A DNA stretch of 64,000 bases from JBHGAV01 sp041946685 (GCA_041946685.1 JBHGAV010000003.1:53859-117858), one strand, 5' to 3'; shown: positions 8,641 to 17,625, numbered from the stretch's first letter. Numbers and translations: made by a program. The notes: generated from the sequence alone by a model not told the origin.

Positions 8641-9501
8641 TTACTGAATCCCCAATGCCTGGCGGAGTGCGGCCTTCATGACCGCCTCGGGCGCCTTCTG
8701 ACCCGTCCACAGCTCGAAGCCGATGACTCCCTGGTACACGAGCATAGACAGGCCATCGAGCACCGGCAATCCGCGCCCGCGAGCCGTCTGGAGCAGGCGG
8801 GTGTCGGGCGGGTTGATGACGACATCGCAGACGAGCATCCCGGGACGAGCACCGGTGAGATCGACCGCCGGCGCGGAGTCGACGTCCGGGTACATGCCGA
8901 TCGAAGTCGTGTTGACGAGCACATCCACATCGCCCGGGACCAAGTACACGGAGGACCAATGCCTGAACCTGATTGGCGCTCCTGTCTTGGAAGCCAGGTC
9001 GCCGGCCATCTGCTCGCCACGTCCGATGGTGCGGTTCACCACGAGCACGTCCGCGGCGCCGGCCAGCGCCAGCTCGGCCACGACGGCGCGGGCCGCGCCG
9101 CCCGCCCCCAGAACCAGGAAGCGCCTGCCCTTCGGGTCGACTCCGCCGTCCTGCCGCAGGCTGCGCATAAAACCCTTGCCGTCGGTGTTCTCGCCAATCA
9201 GGCGGTCGCCTTCCCGCCTGACGGTGTTCACGGCACCGATGATCGCGGCGTCGGGCGCGATGCGATCCAGGTGTTCGATCACCGCGACCTTGTGCGGAAT
9301 CGTGAGGTTGATCCCCCTCATCCCAAATGCGCGCACGCCCGCGATCGCGTCCCGGAGCTTCTCGGGGCTCACCTCGACCGTGAGGTATCGCCAGTTCAAT
9401 CCGAGCGCCTGAAACGCGGCTTCCTGCATGGGCCCGGTCGGATTCTCCGCCACCGGCTGACCGAAACAACCTACCAACTCAGCTTTGAAATTCGCAGGCA
9501 T
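8641..9501 (-). CDS. aroE: Shikimate dehydrogenase
   Basis: A 286-residue protein from the ATG at 9501 (a TTG at 9531 is the alternative). It catalyses the NADPH-dependent reduction of 3-dehydroshikimate to shikimate in aromatic amino-acid synthesis. Diagnostic segments: INLTIPHKVAVIEHLD with the catalytic Lys, GAVNTVRREGDRLIGENTDGKGF, the Rossmann motif VLGAGGAARAVVAELA, the cofactor-selecting VVNRTIGRGEQ, and LVNTTSIGMYPDVD. It lies upstream of the ThuA/Mo-hydroxylase genes on the same strand and about 50 bp from the divergent xdhC. Confidence 0.93.
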   Translation of the reverse strand: MPANFKAELVGCFGQPVAENPTGPMQEAAFQALGLNWRYLTVEVSPEKLRDAIAGVRAFGMRGINLTIPHKVAVIEHLDRIAPDAAIIGAVNTVRREGDRLIGENTDGKGFMRSLRQDGGVDPKGRRFLVLGAGGAARAVVAELALAGAADVLVVNRTIGRGEQMAGDLASKTGAPIRFRHWSSVYLVPGDVDVLVNTTSIGMYPDVDSAPAVDLTGARPGMLVCDVVINPPDTRLLQTARGRGLPVLDGLSMLVYQGVIGFELWTGQKAPEAVMKAALRQALGIQ

Positions 9502-9554
9502 ACTCGTCACCACACTATCACCGCGAATCAACCACTGGCCAGCCTCGGAGACAG

Positions 9555-10430
9555 ATGGGCCGGGGCGTCGCTTCTGATCTACAATGGCCAGGAGTGGACA
9601 TCTACAGCGAAATCGTGCGGCTGCGGAGGGCCGGCGAGAAGTGCGCGCTGGCTACGATTGTTAGCGCCCGCGGGTCGATTCCCGCTTACGAAAGCGCCAA
9701 GATGCTGATCCGGAAGAACGGCTCGATCCTCGGAACCGTGGGCGGCGGATGCGTTGAAGCGCAGGTGCTGACGGTGGCGCGTGAGGTGATGGAAACCGGC
9801 CGCCCCAAGACCCTCAGCTTCGACCTGAGCGGAAGAGCGCTCGAAGAAAGCGGGCTCATCTGCGGCGGCGAGCTGGAGATCTTCATAGAGGCCGTGCTTC
9901 CGCAGCCCGCCGCCATCATCTTCGGCGCAGGGCACATCTCCAAGGGGATCTCGAAGATCGCCAGCCTGGCGGGTTTCGCCGTGACCGTCGTGGACGACCG
10001 GGCCTCGTTCGCCAACCGCGAACGCTTTCCGGAAGCAGAGGAGGTGTATGCCGCCGACTACGAGACGGTCTTTCCACAGCTTCCGGTCAACGATTCCAGC
10101 TACCTGATCATCGTGACTCGAGGACACAAGGACGATCTGCGCGTCTTGCGGCTGGCGGCCACCCGTGCGGCCCGCTATATCGCGATGATCGGCAGCAAGA
10201 AGAAAGTGATCGAGATACTGAGGGAACTCGAAAAGGAGGGGATCCCGGCAGCCTTGCTGGAGCGCGTTCATGCGCCGATGGGGCTCGACATCGGAGCGGT
10301 AACCCCCGAGGAAATCGCGGTTTCGGTGGTGGCGGAGATGATCGCGCTGCGCCGGAACGCGAAATCAGGCTGGCGGCAACTCTCCATGTCTCTCCACTCG
10401 CGCGTGGAGAAAGGAGCGCAAGCGAAATGA
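9555..10430 (+). CDS. xdhC: XdhC/CoxI-family molybdenum-enzyme maturation protein
   Basis: Up to 291 residues. Family N-termini (DIYSEIVRLRRAGEKCALATIV) suggest a GTG start at 9594. The ATG at 9555 has a GGAG four bases upstream and is used here. The first domain holds GTVGGGCVEAQVL and GLICGGELEIFIE. The C-terminal Rossmann domain holds IIFGAGHISKGISKIASLAGF and YIAMIGSKKKV. XdhC binds the molybdenum cofactor and inserts its sulfurated form into xanthine-dehydrogenase-type enzymes, so it probably serves the hydroxylase encoded at 5442-8035. It overlaps mocA by 4 bp (ATGA). Confidence 0.9.
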   Translation: MGRGVASDLQWPGVDIYSEIVRLRRAGEKCALATIVSARGSIPAYESAKMLIRKNGSILGTVGGGCVEAQVLTVAREVMETGRPKTLSFDLSGRALEESGLICGGELEIFIEAVLPQPAAIIFGAGHISKGISKIASLAGFAVTVVDDRASFANRERFPEAEEVYAADYETVFPQLPVNDSSYLIIVTRGHKDDLRVLRLAATRAARYIAMIGSKKKVIEILRELEKEGIPAALLERVHAPMGLDIGAVTPEEIAVSVVAEMIALRRNAKSGWRQLSMSLHSRVEKGAQAK

Positions 10431-11032
10431 AGCTCACGGGAATCATCCTGGCGGCGGGCGAGAGCCGGCGCATGGGAACCCCAAAGGCCCTGCTGGACCT
10501 CGGCGGGGAGACCTTTCTCGACCGTCTGATCGACGCGCTGGGCAGCTCGTGTTCTCCGGTGATTGTCGTGCTGGGCGGCGATGCCCAGCGCATCCGGGCC
10601 GGCCTGCGGAATGCGGACCGCGCTACATTCGTGCTCAATCCGAAGCACGCGCGGGGGCAGCTCAGCTCCCTGCAATGCGGTCTCGCCGCAGTCCCCGCGA
10701 ACGCCGATGGGGTGATGTTCATTCCGGTGGACAAGCCCGCCGTGCTTGAGCCCACGATCGCGGCGATTGCGCGGCGATTTGTGGAGAGAAAGCCCGGCGA
10801 ACTGCTGGTGATTCCGCGTGCCGGCGGCCGCCATGGACACCCCGTCGCGGTGTCGCGGGAACTGGTAAAGCAGTTGCTGGCCCTGCCCTACCAGGCTCAG
10901 GCCCGTGATGTGATCCACGCGCATGTTCAGGAGACGGTCTACCTGGACGTGGACGACCCCGGCGTGCTGGACGATGTGAACGATCCCGAGGCCTACGCAC
11001 AATTGAAAACGCGGTGGGCCAAGACCGTTTGA
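10427..11032 (+). CDS. mocA: Molybdenum cofactor cytidylyltransferase-like nucleotidyltransferase (MocA family)
   Basis: A 201-residue protein with the nucleotidyltransferase signature LAAGESRRMGTPKALLDLGG, the MocA-type GQLSSLQCGL, the metal-binding MFIPVDKPAV (in the usual position of the PVDxP loop) and GHPVAVSREL. MocA converts molybdopterin to its cytosine dinucleotide, the cofactor form used by CO-dehydrogenase and isoquinoline-oxidoreductase types. It overlaps xdhC by 4 bp, so the pair is translationally coupled. Its presence suggests that the Mo hydroxylase in this window uses the MCD cofactor. Confidence 0.88.
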   Translation: MKLTGIILAAGESRRMGTPKALLDLGGETFLDRLIDALGSSCSPVIVVLGGDAQRIRAGLRNADRATFVLNPKHARGQLSSLQCGLAAVPANADGVMFIPVDKPAVLEPTIAAIARRFVERKPGELLVIPRAGGRHGHPVAVSRELVKQLLALPYQAQARDVIHAHVQETVYLDVDDPGVLDDVNDPEAYAQLKTRWAKTV

Positions 11033-11033
11033 G

Positions 11034-11846
11034 TCACCAGCGGCGGCCGAAGCCTCTGTGGCCGATCCAGCGCGGTCCCGAATAGACGTAGATGCTGGGG
11101 CCGTAAAACAGGCCCGGATAGTAAGGCCTGTACCACCAATCCCAAGGGCTGTAGTAGTAGCGCGGCGGTTGTGGCCGTCGCTGGCGGCTGAGGGTTGTCT
11201 GCTCGTAGTCCTCTTGCGCGGCCTGCCGGAAGGCCTGCGGCGCGGGTTCGGTCGAAACGGTCAGCGGATCCTCCAGCCGGAAGGTAAGCTGAGCTTCGGG
11301 ATAGATTTCGGCCGGCTTGCCGCGAGTGGCCAGCACGCCGATCATGCCCGCGGCCGCGCCCGCGATCGCGCCCACTCCGGCGCCAAATCCGCCGTCCGCC
11401 GCGGCTCCGATGGCGGCGCCGACTCCCGTGGTGGTCGCAACCGCGCCCGCATCGCGGCCGGCGGATGAACCTGCCTGGTATTCGATGAGCCGGGTCCTCA
11501 CCGGCACCTGCCGGCCGTCGACCAGGGTGAGTTCGGTGATCTCCACGGCAAGGCGTGAGGTGCCCTTGGTTTTGCCGGCCTTCACGGCTTCGACAACGCG
11601 GCCGCCAACCGTCTGCCCGCGGCGCGCGACAACGATTCCTCCCGCGATGAGCGATTGCGAGAGCGTCGCGGTAAAGGCATCCCCGGCGTAGTTGCGGTTG
11701 CTCGAAAGCCTCTGGTCCACTCTCACTTTGACGAAGGTGCCGGGCGGGAGAGTGAGGTTGCCGTCCTCCGGCTCCGGTGTCTGTGAAAGTACCGGCACGG
11801 CAATCGCCACGGTTGCCGCCAACAACAAGCATCGTCGGATCCACAT
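11034..11846 (-). CDS. Exported glycine-zipper protein of unknown function
   Basis: A 270-residue protein starting at the ATG at 11846, with GGAGG 12 nt upstream. A signal peptide is visible (WIRRCLLLAATVAIAVPVLSQ). The central part has a long Gly/Ala-rich run (GVGAAIGAAADGGFGAGVG and AIAGAAAGMIGVLA) typical of glycine-zipper membrane-associated segments. It is followed by a Tyr/Trp/Pro-rich C-terminus (YYYSPWDWWYRPYYPGLFYG). An N-terminal part with PPGTFVKVRVDQRLSS resembles the beta-rich domains seen in other acidobacterial envelope proteins. It is convergent with mocA (1 bp gap). The function is unknown. Confidence 0.7.
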   Translation of the reverse strand: MWIRRCLLLAATVAIAVPVLSQTPEPEDGNLTLPPGTFVKVRVDQRLSSNRNYAGDAFTATLSQSLIAGGIVVARRGQTVGGRVVEAVKAGKTKGTSRLAVEITELTLVDGRQVPVRTRLIEYQAGSSAGRDAGAVATTTGVGAAIGAAADGGFGAGVGAIAGAAAGMIGVLATRGKPAEIYPEAQLTFRLEDPLTVSTEPAPQAFRQAAQEDYEQTTLSRQRRPQPPRYYYSPWDWWYRPYYPGLFYGPSIYVYSGPRWIGHRGFGRRW

Positions 11847-12068
11847 AACTGAACAAGCCTCCGTCACACAAACGGTTTTGCATCTTCCCTTCCAACCTCC
11901 AAGTCCATTCATTTCAGTAAGGCCATGCGGCGCCGCTGGCTGCGTTTGGCCATGGGTGGCTGGTTTCGGCCACCACAGGCGGGAACCCGCGGCCGGCTTC
12001 GCGTGTCTACATAGGCGGCTGCGGAGCGAGGAGGATGTAAGGGGCCGCAACCAGGAAGGAGGCGCAAC
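11847..12068. other. Divergent intergenic region
   Basis: About 220 bp between divergent starts of the glycine-zipper and TonB genes. It carries the Shine-Dalgarno sites of both (AAGGAGG just before 12069 on the plus strand, GGAGG on the minus strand). I see no clear promoter pair, hairpin or small ORF. Confidence 0.4.
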
Positions 12069-12830
12069 ATGTTCGAGTATGCGTTTGTGGAAGCGCACGG
12101 CCGCCCGGCGCGGCCTTACACGTTCATGATCTCCGCCGCCGGACAGTCCGCGTTGATCGGCCTGAGCATCCTGGCGCCACTCGTGTTTGTCGACGCGCTG
12201 CCTCAGGCCCGTTGGCTGGTAAGGCTGGTAGCTCCACCGGTGCCCTCGCGTCCGGTATCAACGGAGGCCCCCGTGCAGCCTTCTTCGCAACCGGCGGCAG
12301 TCCGGCAGAGCGCCGGTCCCGCTAAGCTGTACGAACCCCGGGCGTACCCCGCCAAGCCGGCGATCCTCGTCGACCCGGAGGCGGCCTGGCACACCGAGTA
12401 CGCAGTGGGACCCGGCGTGCCCTTCGCCACGGGTGATCCCGGCAGCGTGCTGACGAACGCCCTCGTCGAGACGCCTAAGCCCGCGCCTCCTCCGCCGGTG
12501 ACGGACGCTCCTGTGCTGTCATCCGCTTCCCCGTTGCCTCCGCTGGTGAGAGTCGGCGGTAAGGTGCAGGCACCCGCGCCGCTCCACACGCCGCCGCCCG
12601 AGTACCCCGTGCTGGCCCGGCAGGCGCGGGTTTCAGGCAAAGTGTTTCTGGAGGCCATCATCGCCGCCGACGGCAGAGTTCGCAGTCTCCGGCTGATCCA
12701 GGGTCACGCACTGCTGGCCGGGGCCGCCATGACCGCCGTGCGCTCCTGGCGCTACACGCCTCCCACGCTCAACGGCGAGCCGATCGAGATTCTGATGCAC
12801 GTGGAGGTGAACTTCGAACTGGGTCGCTAG
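12069..12830 (+). CDS. TonB-family energy transducer protein
   Basis: A 253-residue protein. One membrane helix lies near residues 22-42 (AGQSALIGLSILAPLVFV). A Pro-rich periplasmic linker follows (PPVPSRPVSTEAPVQPSSQP, later PKPAPPPPVTDAP). The C-terminal TonB domain has PPPEYPVLARQARVSGKV, AIIAADGRVRSLRLIQGH and the typical AMTAVRSWRYTPPTLNGEPI. TonB proteins couple the proton motive force to outer-membrane transporters. No ExbB/ExbD genes are adjacent. A good AAGGAGG lies about 7 nt upstream of the ATG. Confidence 0.9.
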   Translation: MFEYAFVEAHGRPARPYTFMISAAGQSALIGLSILAPLVFVDALPQARWLVRLVAPPVPSRPVSTEAPVQPSSQPAAVRQSAGPAKLYEPRAYPAKPAILVDPEAAWHTEYAVGPGVPFATGDPGSVLTNALVETPKPAPPPPVTDAPVLSSASPLPPLVRVGGKVQAPAPLHTPPPEYPVLARQARVSGKVFLEAIIAADGRVRSLRLIQGHALLAGAAMTAVRSWRYTPPTLNGEPIEILMHVEVNFELGR

Positions 12831-12846
12831 GGCGGCAGCGCAGGCG

Positions 12847-14457
12847 TCAGTCTGCCTGCACCGGCCCGCCACCGGCCGAGAGCGCCGCCAGGAATCGTTC
12901 CTTGCGCTCTTCGGCCTTCGAGGAGGCTGCCTGCAAGCCGTACCGATAGAACACCACGCCGGCAAAGGCGGAAACCGCCAGTACGAGATAGAAGGCCGCC
13001 TCGCTGCGCCAGAAGTACCGTGCCAGGTAAGCCAGCAGAACGGGAATCGAGAGCACGGGCAGCATCAGCAGGAGGAGGATTCGAATTGTGGCCGGCGAGC
13101 CCGCGCCGGTGGCCTTCGCGGGGCTCACCGCCCGGGGGTAGTAGATGGAGGTCAGGTTGCCCGCGACCATCATGTAGAGGAACAGGATCAACGGAGCCAG
13201 GTAGGCTTCCACGATCCTGCCGGGACTGACGGGAAGACGAAGCAGGGCCCACACCAGCACGACTCCGGTAATCTCAAGCAGCACAAAGACGCCCGCGGCA
13301 AGGTTCTTACCCGCAATCGTCACGCGGACGGCCCGAGGCTGGAGAAAACACAGTTGCGCGGCTTGGCGGTCCGTACCGAATATGTTCCAGCAGATCAGGT
13401 CCGCCAACAACAGCAAGGCGTAGCCGGCCAGGAGCGGGAGGTGGTAGGAGGGCACTTCGCCGCCGGAGCCCCTTGAACGCAGCATCAGCGGCAGGAAGAT
13501 GAGCACGCCGAAGGTGAATCCCATCACAAAGAGAAGCCGGAACCGGGGCGATCGCGCAAGGCAACGGATCTCCTTCTCTACCACCGCCGCCAGCGGGTCG
13601 GGCAGGAACCGCGACGGCAGCCGGTAGAGTGAGTCAAGCCGGGGCCGGGGACCCGAAACCGGCCGGCCCCCCGCAGCTTGCGCGGCAGCCTCGAACGTCA
13701 GGCCCCGGTGGAACTGTCTGCGTCCGTAAATCCAGGCGGCCGCCAGCCAGCCAATGGACACCAGCCACGTTGTCGCGGAAGGATGCCCCAAGGTGAGGCC
13801 CGCGGCGGCCGACCAGGGCCACCAGGGGCCCCAGAGCGCTTCAAACGCTTCGCGCAGCCGGGCCGGCACGCCGATCGTGGTCAGGAGCTGGGGGAGAGCC
13901 GCCACAAGCACCAGCAACAGCACCAGCAGCTCCCGCAACCTCCGGCGGGCCAGCCAGCGGTCCATGTGATACTTCAACCCGGCGGCCAGCAGCAGGTTGA
14001 ACAGCACAAAGAAAGCCAGGCCGGCGGGGGCCGTCCTCACGGGCATGGTTCCATTGAGGAAAAGGCCGGCGCCCACGCCGGCGACGACGAAGATCAACTC
14101 CGCGCTGGTACTGGTCCGCAGAAGGACCTCGATGCCGAACAGTTGACCGGACGGGATGGGGTAGGAGAGGAGTCTCTTCAAATCAAGCGATGCACCCTGG
14201 GAGGCCAACAGCAGCGGTGCCGCCTGCCAGTAGAGGGTCAAAAACAGCAGGCCGCGGGGGAGCATCAGATAGAGTAGCTGTCCGCCGGTATCCCTAGAAA
14301 CGAACCATGCGGCCATAGCCGCCAGAAGGAGCCATCCTCCATACCAACCGGCGAGCACGAGACCGGACAGGATGGGCCCGGTCTTTCCTCCACTGTTCAG
14401 ATGGTGCAGGAAGCTGCGGCGCTGGGCCCACAGGATGGCGCCGATTTGGCCCGTCAT
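12847..14457 (-). CDS. ABC-2-type transporter permease, multi-spanning membrane protein
   Basis: A 536-residue, strongly hydrophobic protein with about 10-12 predicted membrane segments, for example ILSGLVLAGWYGGWLLLAAM, LVLLLVLVAALPQLL, LLFVMGFTFGVLIFLPLML and YLVLAVSAFAGVVFYRYG. No family motif is decisive. The gene starts 4 bp after the stop of the ATPase gene just upstream, so the two form an exporter. The last residues are Lys/Glu-rich and cytosolic. The cargo is unknown. Confidence 0.8.
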   Translation of the reverse strand: MTGQIGAILWAQRRSFLHHLNSGGKTGPILSGLVLAGWYGGWLLLAAMAAWFVSRDTGGQLLYLMLPRGLLFLTLYWQAAPLLLASQGASLDLKRLLSYPIPSGQLFGIEVLLRTSTSAELIFVVAGVGAGLFLNGTMPVRTAPAGLAFFVLFNLLLAAGLKYHMDRWLARRRLRELLVLLLVLVAALPQLLTTIGVPARLREAFEALWGPWWPWSAAAGLTLGHPSATTWLVSIGWLAAAWIYGRRQFHRGLTFEAAAQAAGGRPVSGPRPRLDSLYRLPSRFLPDPLAAVVEKEIRCLARSPRFRLLFVMGFTFGVLIFLPLMLRSRGSGGEVPSYHLPLLAGYALLLLADLICWNIFGTDRQAAQLCFLQPRAVRVTIAGKNLAAGVFVLLEITGVVLVWALLRLPVSPGRIVEAYLAPLILFLYMMVAGNLTSIYYPRAVSPAKATGAGSPATIRILLLLMLPVLSIPVLLAYLARYFWRSEAAFYLVLAVSAFAGVVFYRYGLQAASSKAEERKERFLAALSAGGGPVQAD

Positions 14458-14461
14458 TTGG

Positions 14462-15220
14462 CTACAGCCATTCCAGTCTCTCCGGCGCCCGCTGCCCCCC
14501 TACCACTCTGACGAACACCTCCTCCAACGTCTGGGACGCGTCCCTGAGCTGACCCATGTTCTGCTCCATCACAAGTCTGCCTTCGTGAATGATCGCCACC
14601 CGGTCGCAAAGCCGCTCCACCACTTCCAGCACGTGCGAGGTGAGGAATACCGTGGCGCCGCGCCGGACCTGATCGAGCAGGATGTCCTTCATAAGCCGCG
14701 CCCCGACGGCGTCGACACCCTCGAAGGGCTCGTCGAGCAGGAAGAGCTCCGGCCGGTGTATCAGCGCGCCCGCCATGGCGAGGCGTTTGCGCATGCCCTT
14801 GGAATAACCCCCGATCAGCTTCGACCGGTCGCCGTCCAGTTCGAACAGCGCCACGAGTTCCTCTGCCCTCGCCCTGGCTACGTCTCGGGCCAAGCCATAC
14901 ATGCGCCCGACGAACTCCAGGAATTCCGGGCCGGTCAGCATGTCAAAGAGGAGAGACTCGTCCGGTACCAGCCCGATTCTCCGCTTGATCTCCAGCGCCT
15001 CCTGGGGCATCCCCTTGCCCAACAGTTCGATCTGGCCCGAATTCGGCCGGATCAGGCCCATCATCATGCGGATTGTGGTCGTCTTCCCCGCCCCGTTGGG
15101 GCCCAGAAAGCCGAAAAAACAGCCTCTGGGCACCAGGAGCGTGAGCCCGTCGACAGCGGCCCTCCCGCCATACTCCTTCCGCAACTCCAACAGCCGGATG
15201 GCCGTCGATTCCTCCACCAT
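14462..15220 (-). CDS. ABC transporter ATP-binding protein (ABC-2 type)
   Basis: A 252-residue protein from the ATG at 15220; the frame opens upstream at 15337 without support. Walker A is GPNGAGKTTTIRMMMGL, the signature is YSKGMRKRLAMAGALIHRP (the usual SGG is replaced by YSKGM, as in CcmA-like export ATPases), Walker B is LFLLDEPFEGVD and the H-loop is FLTSHVLEVVERLCD. It should energise the permease encoded 4 bp downstream. The gene is divergent from the HDOD gene. Confidence 0.92.
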   Translation of the reverse strand: MVEESTAIRLLELRKEYGGRAAVDGLTLLVPRGCFFGFLGPNGAGKTTTIRMMMGLIRPNSGQIELLGKGMPQEALEIKRRIGLVPDESLLFDMLTGPEFLEFVGRMYGLARDVARARAEELVALFELDGDRSKLIGGYSKGMRKRLAMAGALIHRPELFLLDEPFEGVDAVGARLMKDILLDQVRRGATVFLTSHVLEVVERLCDRVAIIHEGRLVMEQNMGQLRDASQTLEEVFVRVVGGQRAPERLEWL

Positions 15221-15304
15221 GGTCCTCTCTATCCTAATGGAACCAGAAGGAGTTGGCACGGGTGAGGCCTCATTCTCGGAGCGGGATCGGCCGATAGAAG
15301 TACC

Positions 15305-16171
15305 ATGGAAGCGCCTGCCGCGACCATTGGGTCCCATCGCGACAAGCTCCTCCTGCGGGCGAGCACCCTGCCGCCCTTCTCGCCTATCCTGAACCGCCTG
15401 CTAGCCACTCTGTCCAGGGAAGACATCCAATTCTCCAGCATCTCTGAGCTGATCGAGAAGGACACGGTGCTGGCGGGCAATCTGCTCCGTCTGGTGAACT
15501 CGGCGCTATACGGACTGGCGGGCACGGTGAACTCGGTTCGTCACGCGCTCGCGATCATCGGCCTCGAGAAGATGCGGAACATGGTTCTCACCATGTCCTT
15601 TGCCCGGCTGTGGCGCCGTGAAGTGGCCGTCTCCGGCTGGTCTCCGGCGCGATTCAATCTCCACTCCACGGCGACCGCCATCCTGGCGGACCTGATCGCC
15701 CAGCATGTGCCGGCAGAGTACGCCGAGGGTGCTTTCACGGCCGGTCTCTTTCACGACTTCGGCAAGCTCCTTGTTGCGACCGTGCTGCCGCGCGAGTTCA
15801 ACGACTTTCTATCCGGCTCTGCGCAGGATGGGGTAGACCCTGAGAATCGCGAACGGGAAGCTTTCGGGATCACCCACTCCGAGCTGGCGGCCGCGGCGCT
15901 GGAGGGTTGGCACCTTCCCGAGGCCATCGTCCGGGCGGTACGGCTTCATCACTCCCCCAATCCGGCTGATGGGGGCCCGCTGCCGCTAGGCCGCATCGTC
16001 CAGGCCGCCGACGAGTGTGTCAACCGTCTTGGAATCAATGTGCTGGCTTCGCACCAGGAAGACGGCAAGCCGCCCGGAGAGGTGCTTGAGGCTTTGGGGA
16101 TCACCGAGAGGTCTGCCGGCCTGCTGGACGAGTTCAAGGGCGAGTTCGACCTGGCCAAGTCCTTCTTCTAG
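15305..16171 (+). CDS. HDOD domain signalling protein
   Basis: A 288-residue single-domain protein. HDOD features: SSISELIEKDTVLAGNLLRL, VNSALYGLAGTVNSVRHALA, IIGLEKMRNMVLTMS and GAFTAGLFHDFGKLLVATVLP. The HD pair is kept in FHDFGK, and HxxP-like HHSPN occurs later. HDOD proteins act in signal transduction, often with chemosensory or c-di-GMP circuits. No receiver or GGDEF partner lies next to it. Its output is therefore unknown. Confidence 0.88.
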   Translation: MEAPAATIGSHRDKLLLRASTLPPFSPILNRLLATLSREDIQFSSISELIEKDTVLAGNLLRLVNSALYGLAGTVNSVRHALAIIGLEKMRNMVLTMSFARLWRREVAVSGWSPARFNLHSTATAILADLIAQHVPAEYAEGAFTAGLFHDFGKLLVATVLPREFNDFLSGSAQDGVDPENREREAFGITHSELAAAALEGWHLPEAIVRAVRLHHSPNPADGGPLPLGRIVQAADECVNRLGINVLASHQEDGKPPGEVLEALGITERSAGLLDEFKGEFDLAKSFF

Positions 16172-16233
16172 GGGACCCCGGATCCACTCTCGCTCTGACT
16201 CTGTTAGCATGTATCGGGAGGTTGGCCGAACCG

Positions 16234-16776
16234 ATGATCCGATTCCAGTCCCCGCCAGGCCGCTTCGTAATGGCGCTGGTAGTGGCGGCCTGCCTGTGCA
16301 TCACTGCCTGCACCCCGAAGGCGACCGCCATCCGAAGCTACACGATCGGCGAGCAGGCCGATGCGGGCCTCATCATCTATACCGCGCTGGAGGCCGTATG
16401 GAGGCCGCAGTTGGGCGAAGCTCCGGCGCCGCGCCTGCCGCACGACCGCTTCCTGCTCGTGCGCCTGCGCATAACTAACAGCAGCCCCCACGATGCTTCC
16501 GTCCCGCTAACGACCCTCGTATCTCCCTCCGGCCGGGAATACGCCGAACTGACGGACGGGGAGGGCGTGGAGGACTGGTTGGGCGTCCTCCGGCATTTGA
16601 AGCCCAACGAGACGGTGTTCGGCTGGGCGCTTTTCGACGCGCCCCGCGGGGACTATCAGCTTCGTGTGTCTGACGATGCGTTCGATCCGGCGGATGCGCA
16701 ACTGGCGTTGATTCAGATCCCGCTCCGGCTGGAAGCCACCTCGGAGTACTTGCCCGAATCGAAGAAGAACCGTTGA
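16234..16776 (+). CDS. Putative lipoprotein of unknown function
   Basis: A 180-residue protein from the ATG at 16234 (an in-frame TTG at 16222 is less likely). The N-terminus has a hydrophobic stretch ending in a lipobox-like ACLCITAC followed by TPK, so lipid attachment at that Cys is predicted. The mature part is an Ig-like beta domain: RFLLVRLRITNSSPHDASVP, LVSPSGREYAEL and FGWALFDAPRGDYQLRV. This resembles DUF4352-type domains that bind or sense ligands outside the cell. It lies 6 bp before another secreted protein gene and is probably co-transcribed with it. Confidence 0.65.
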   Translation: MIRFQSPPGRFVMALVVAACLCITACTPKATAIRSYTIGEQADAGLIIYTALEAVWRPQLGEAPAPRLPHDRFLLVRLRITNSSPHDASVPLTTLVSPSGREYAELTDGEGVEDWLGVLRHLKPNETVFGWALFDAPRGDYQLRVSDDAFDPADAQLALIQIPLRLEATSEYLPESKKNR

Positions 16777-16782
16777 CAGCCC

Positions 16783-17625
16783 ATGCGCGTCGTCGCTCTT
16801 ACGGTCGTTCTGATTCCGGCGGCGATCTGGGCGCAGGCTCCGGCAAAGCCACCCGAGATCGTCAACGTTACGGTGCATCAGTACGAAGACGGCCCGGCGG
16901 TCCCCTCAGGGAACCGCTTCATCCCCGGCGAGACCGTGTTCGTCAGCTTTCAGGTCAAGGGATACAGCGTCTCTTCGGACAGCAAGGTCTTGCTGACGTA
17001 CCGCATTGAGGCCGCGGATGCGGACGGCGTAGCGCTGGTTGAGCCGGATACCGGCAGGGTCGAGACCGAACTCAGTCCCCAGGACAAGGAGTGGTTGCCC
17101 AAGGTTCGCTACAGCGTCCTGGTCCCGCCCCACGCATTGCCCGGCAAGTACCGCGTTTCGGCTGTGGTCCGGGACGGGCGTAGCGGGCTCGATGCCAAGA
17201 CGGAGGTCTGGTTCAGCGTGCAGGGTCGCGCAGTGGATACAAGCGGTCCGTTCGCGGTTCGTAACGTGCGCTTCTACCGCTCTGAGGAGGACCAGACGCC
17301 GATGGTCACTCCGGTCTACAGGGCGGGCGAGGCTTTCTGGGCCCGCTTCGACATCACCGGCTTCAAGCTTGGCGAGAAGAACCGCGTCGAAGTTCTGTAC
17401 GGGGTTTCCATTGTAAGCCCCGCCGGTAAGGTGCTGTTCTCGGAACCCGAGGCGGCGCTGGAGGAAGATACTTCGTTCTATCCGAGGCGTTACGTCCCGG
17501 GCGTTTTCAGCCTGACGGTGCAGCCCAAGACCACCCCTGGCGAGTACACCCTGGTGGTCACGGCCCGCGACCTGATCGGAGATCAGACCGCGGAGACCCG
17601 CAGCACATTCCGAGTAGAGCCGTGA
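16783..17625 (+). CDS. Secreted protein with two Ig-like beta domains, function unknown
   Basis: A 280-residue protein with a short signal peptide (VVALTVVLIPAAIWAQ). It appears to contain two similar beta-sandwich units. One has GETVFVSFQVKGYSVSSDSKV and HALPGKYRVSAVVRDGRSG. The other has GEAFWARFDITGFKLGEKNRV and KTTPGEYTLVVTARDLIGDQT. The matching pattern (xFxVxGFxL, then PGxYxLxVxxRDxxxG) indicates an internal duplication. Six bases separate it from the lipoprotein gene. No enzymatic motif is visible. Confidence 0.65.
   Translation: MRVVALTVVLIPAAIWAQAPAKPPEIVNVTVHQYEDGPAVPSGNRFIPGETVFVSFQVKGYSVSSDSKVLLTYRIEAADADGVALVEPDTGRVETELSPQDKEWLPKVRYSVLVPPHALPGKYRVSAVVRDGRSGLDAKTEVWFSVQGRAVDTSGPFAVRNVRFYRSEEDQTPMVTPVYRAGEAFWARFDITGFKLGEKNRVEVLYGVSIVSPAGKVLFSEPEAALEEDTSFYPRRYVPGVFSLTVQPKTTPGEYTLVVTARDLIGDQTAETRSTFRVEP

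Noticed and set aside
8534..9469. Upstream extension of the ThuA-like reading frame
   Set aside because: It runs antisense-like through aroE in another frame; the ATG at 8533 has its own ribosome site and Tat signal.
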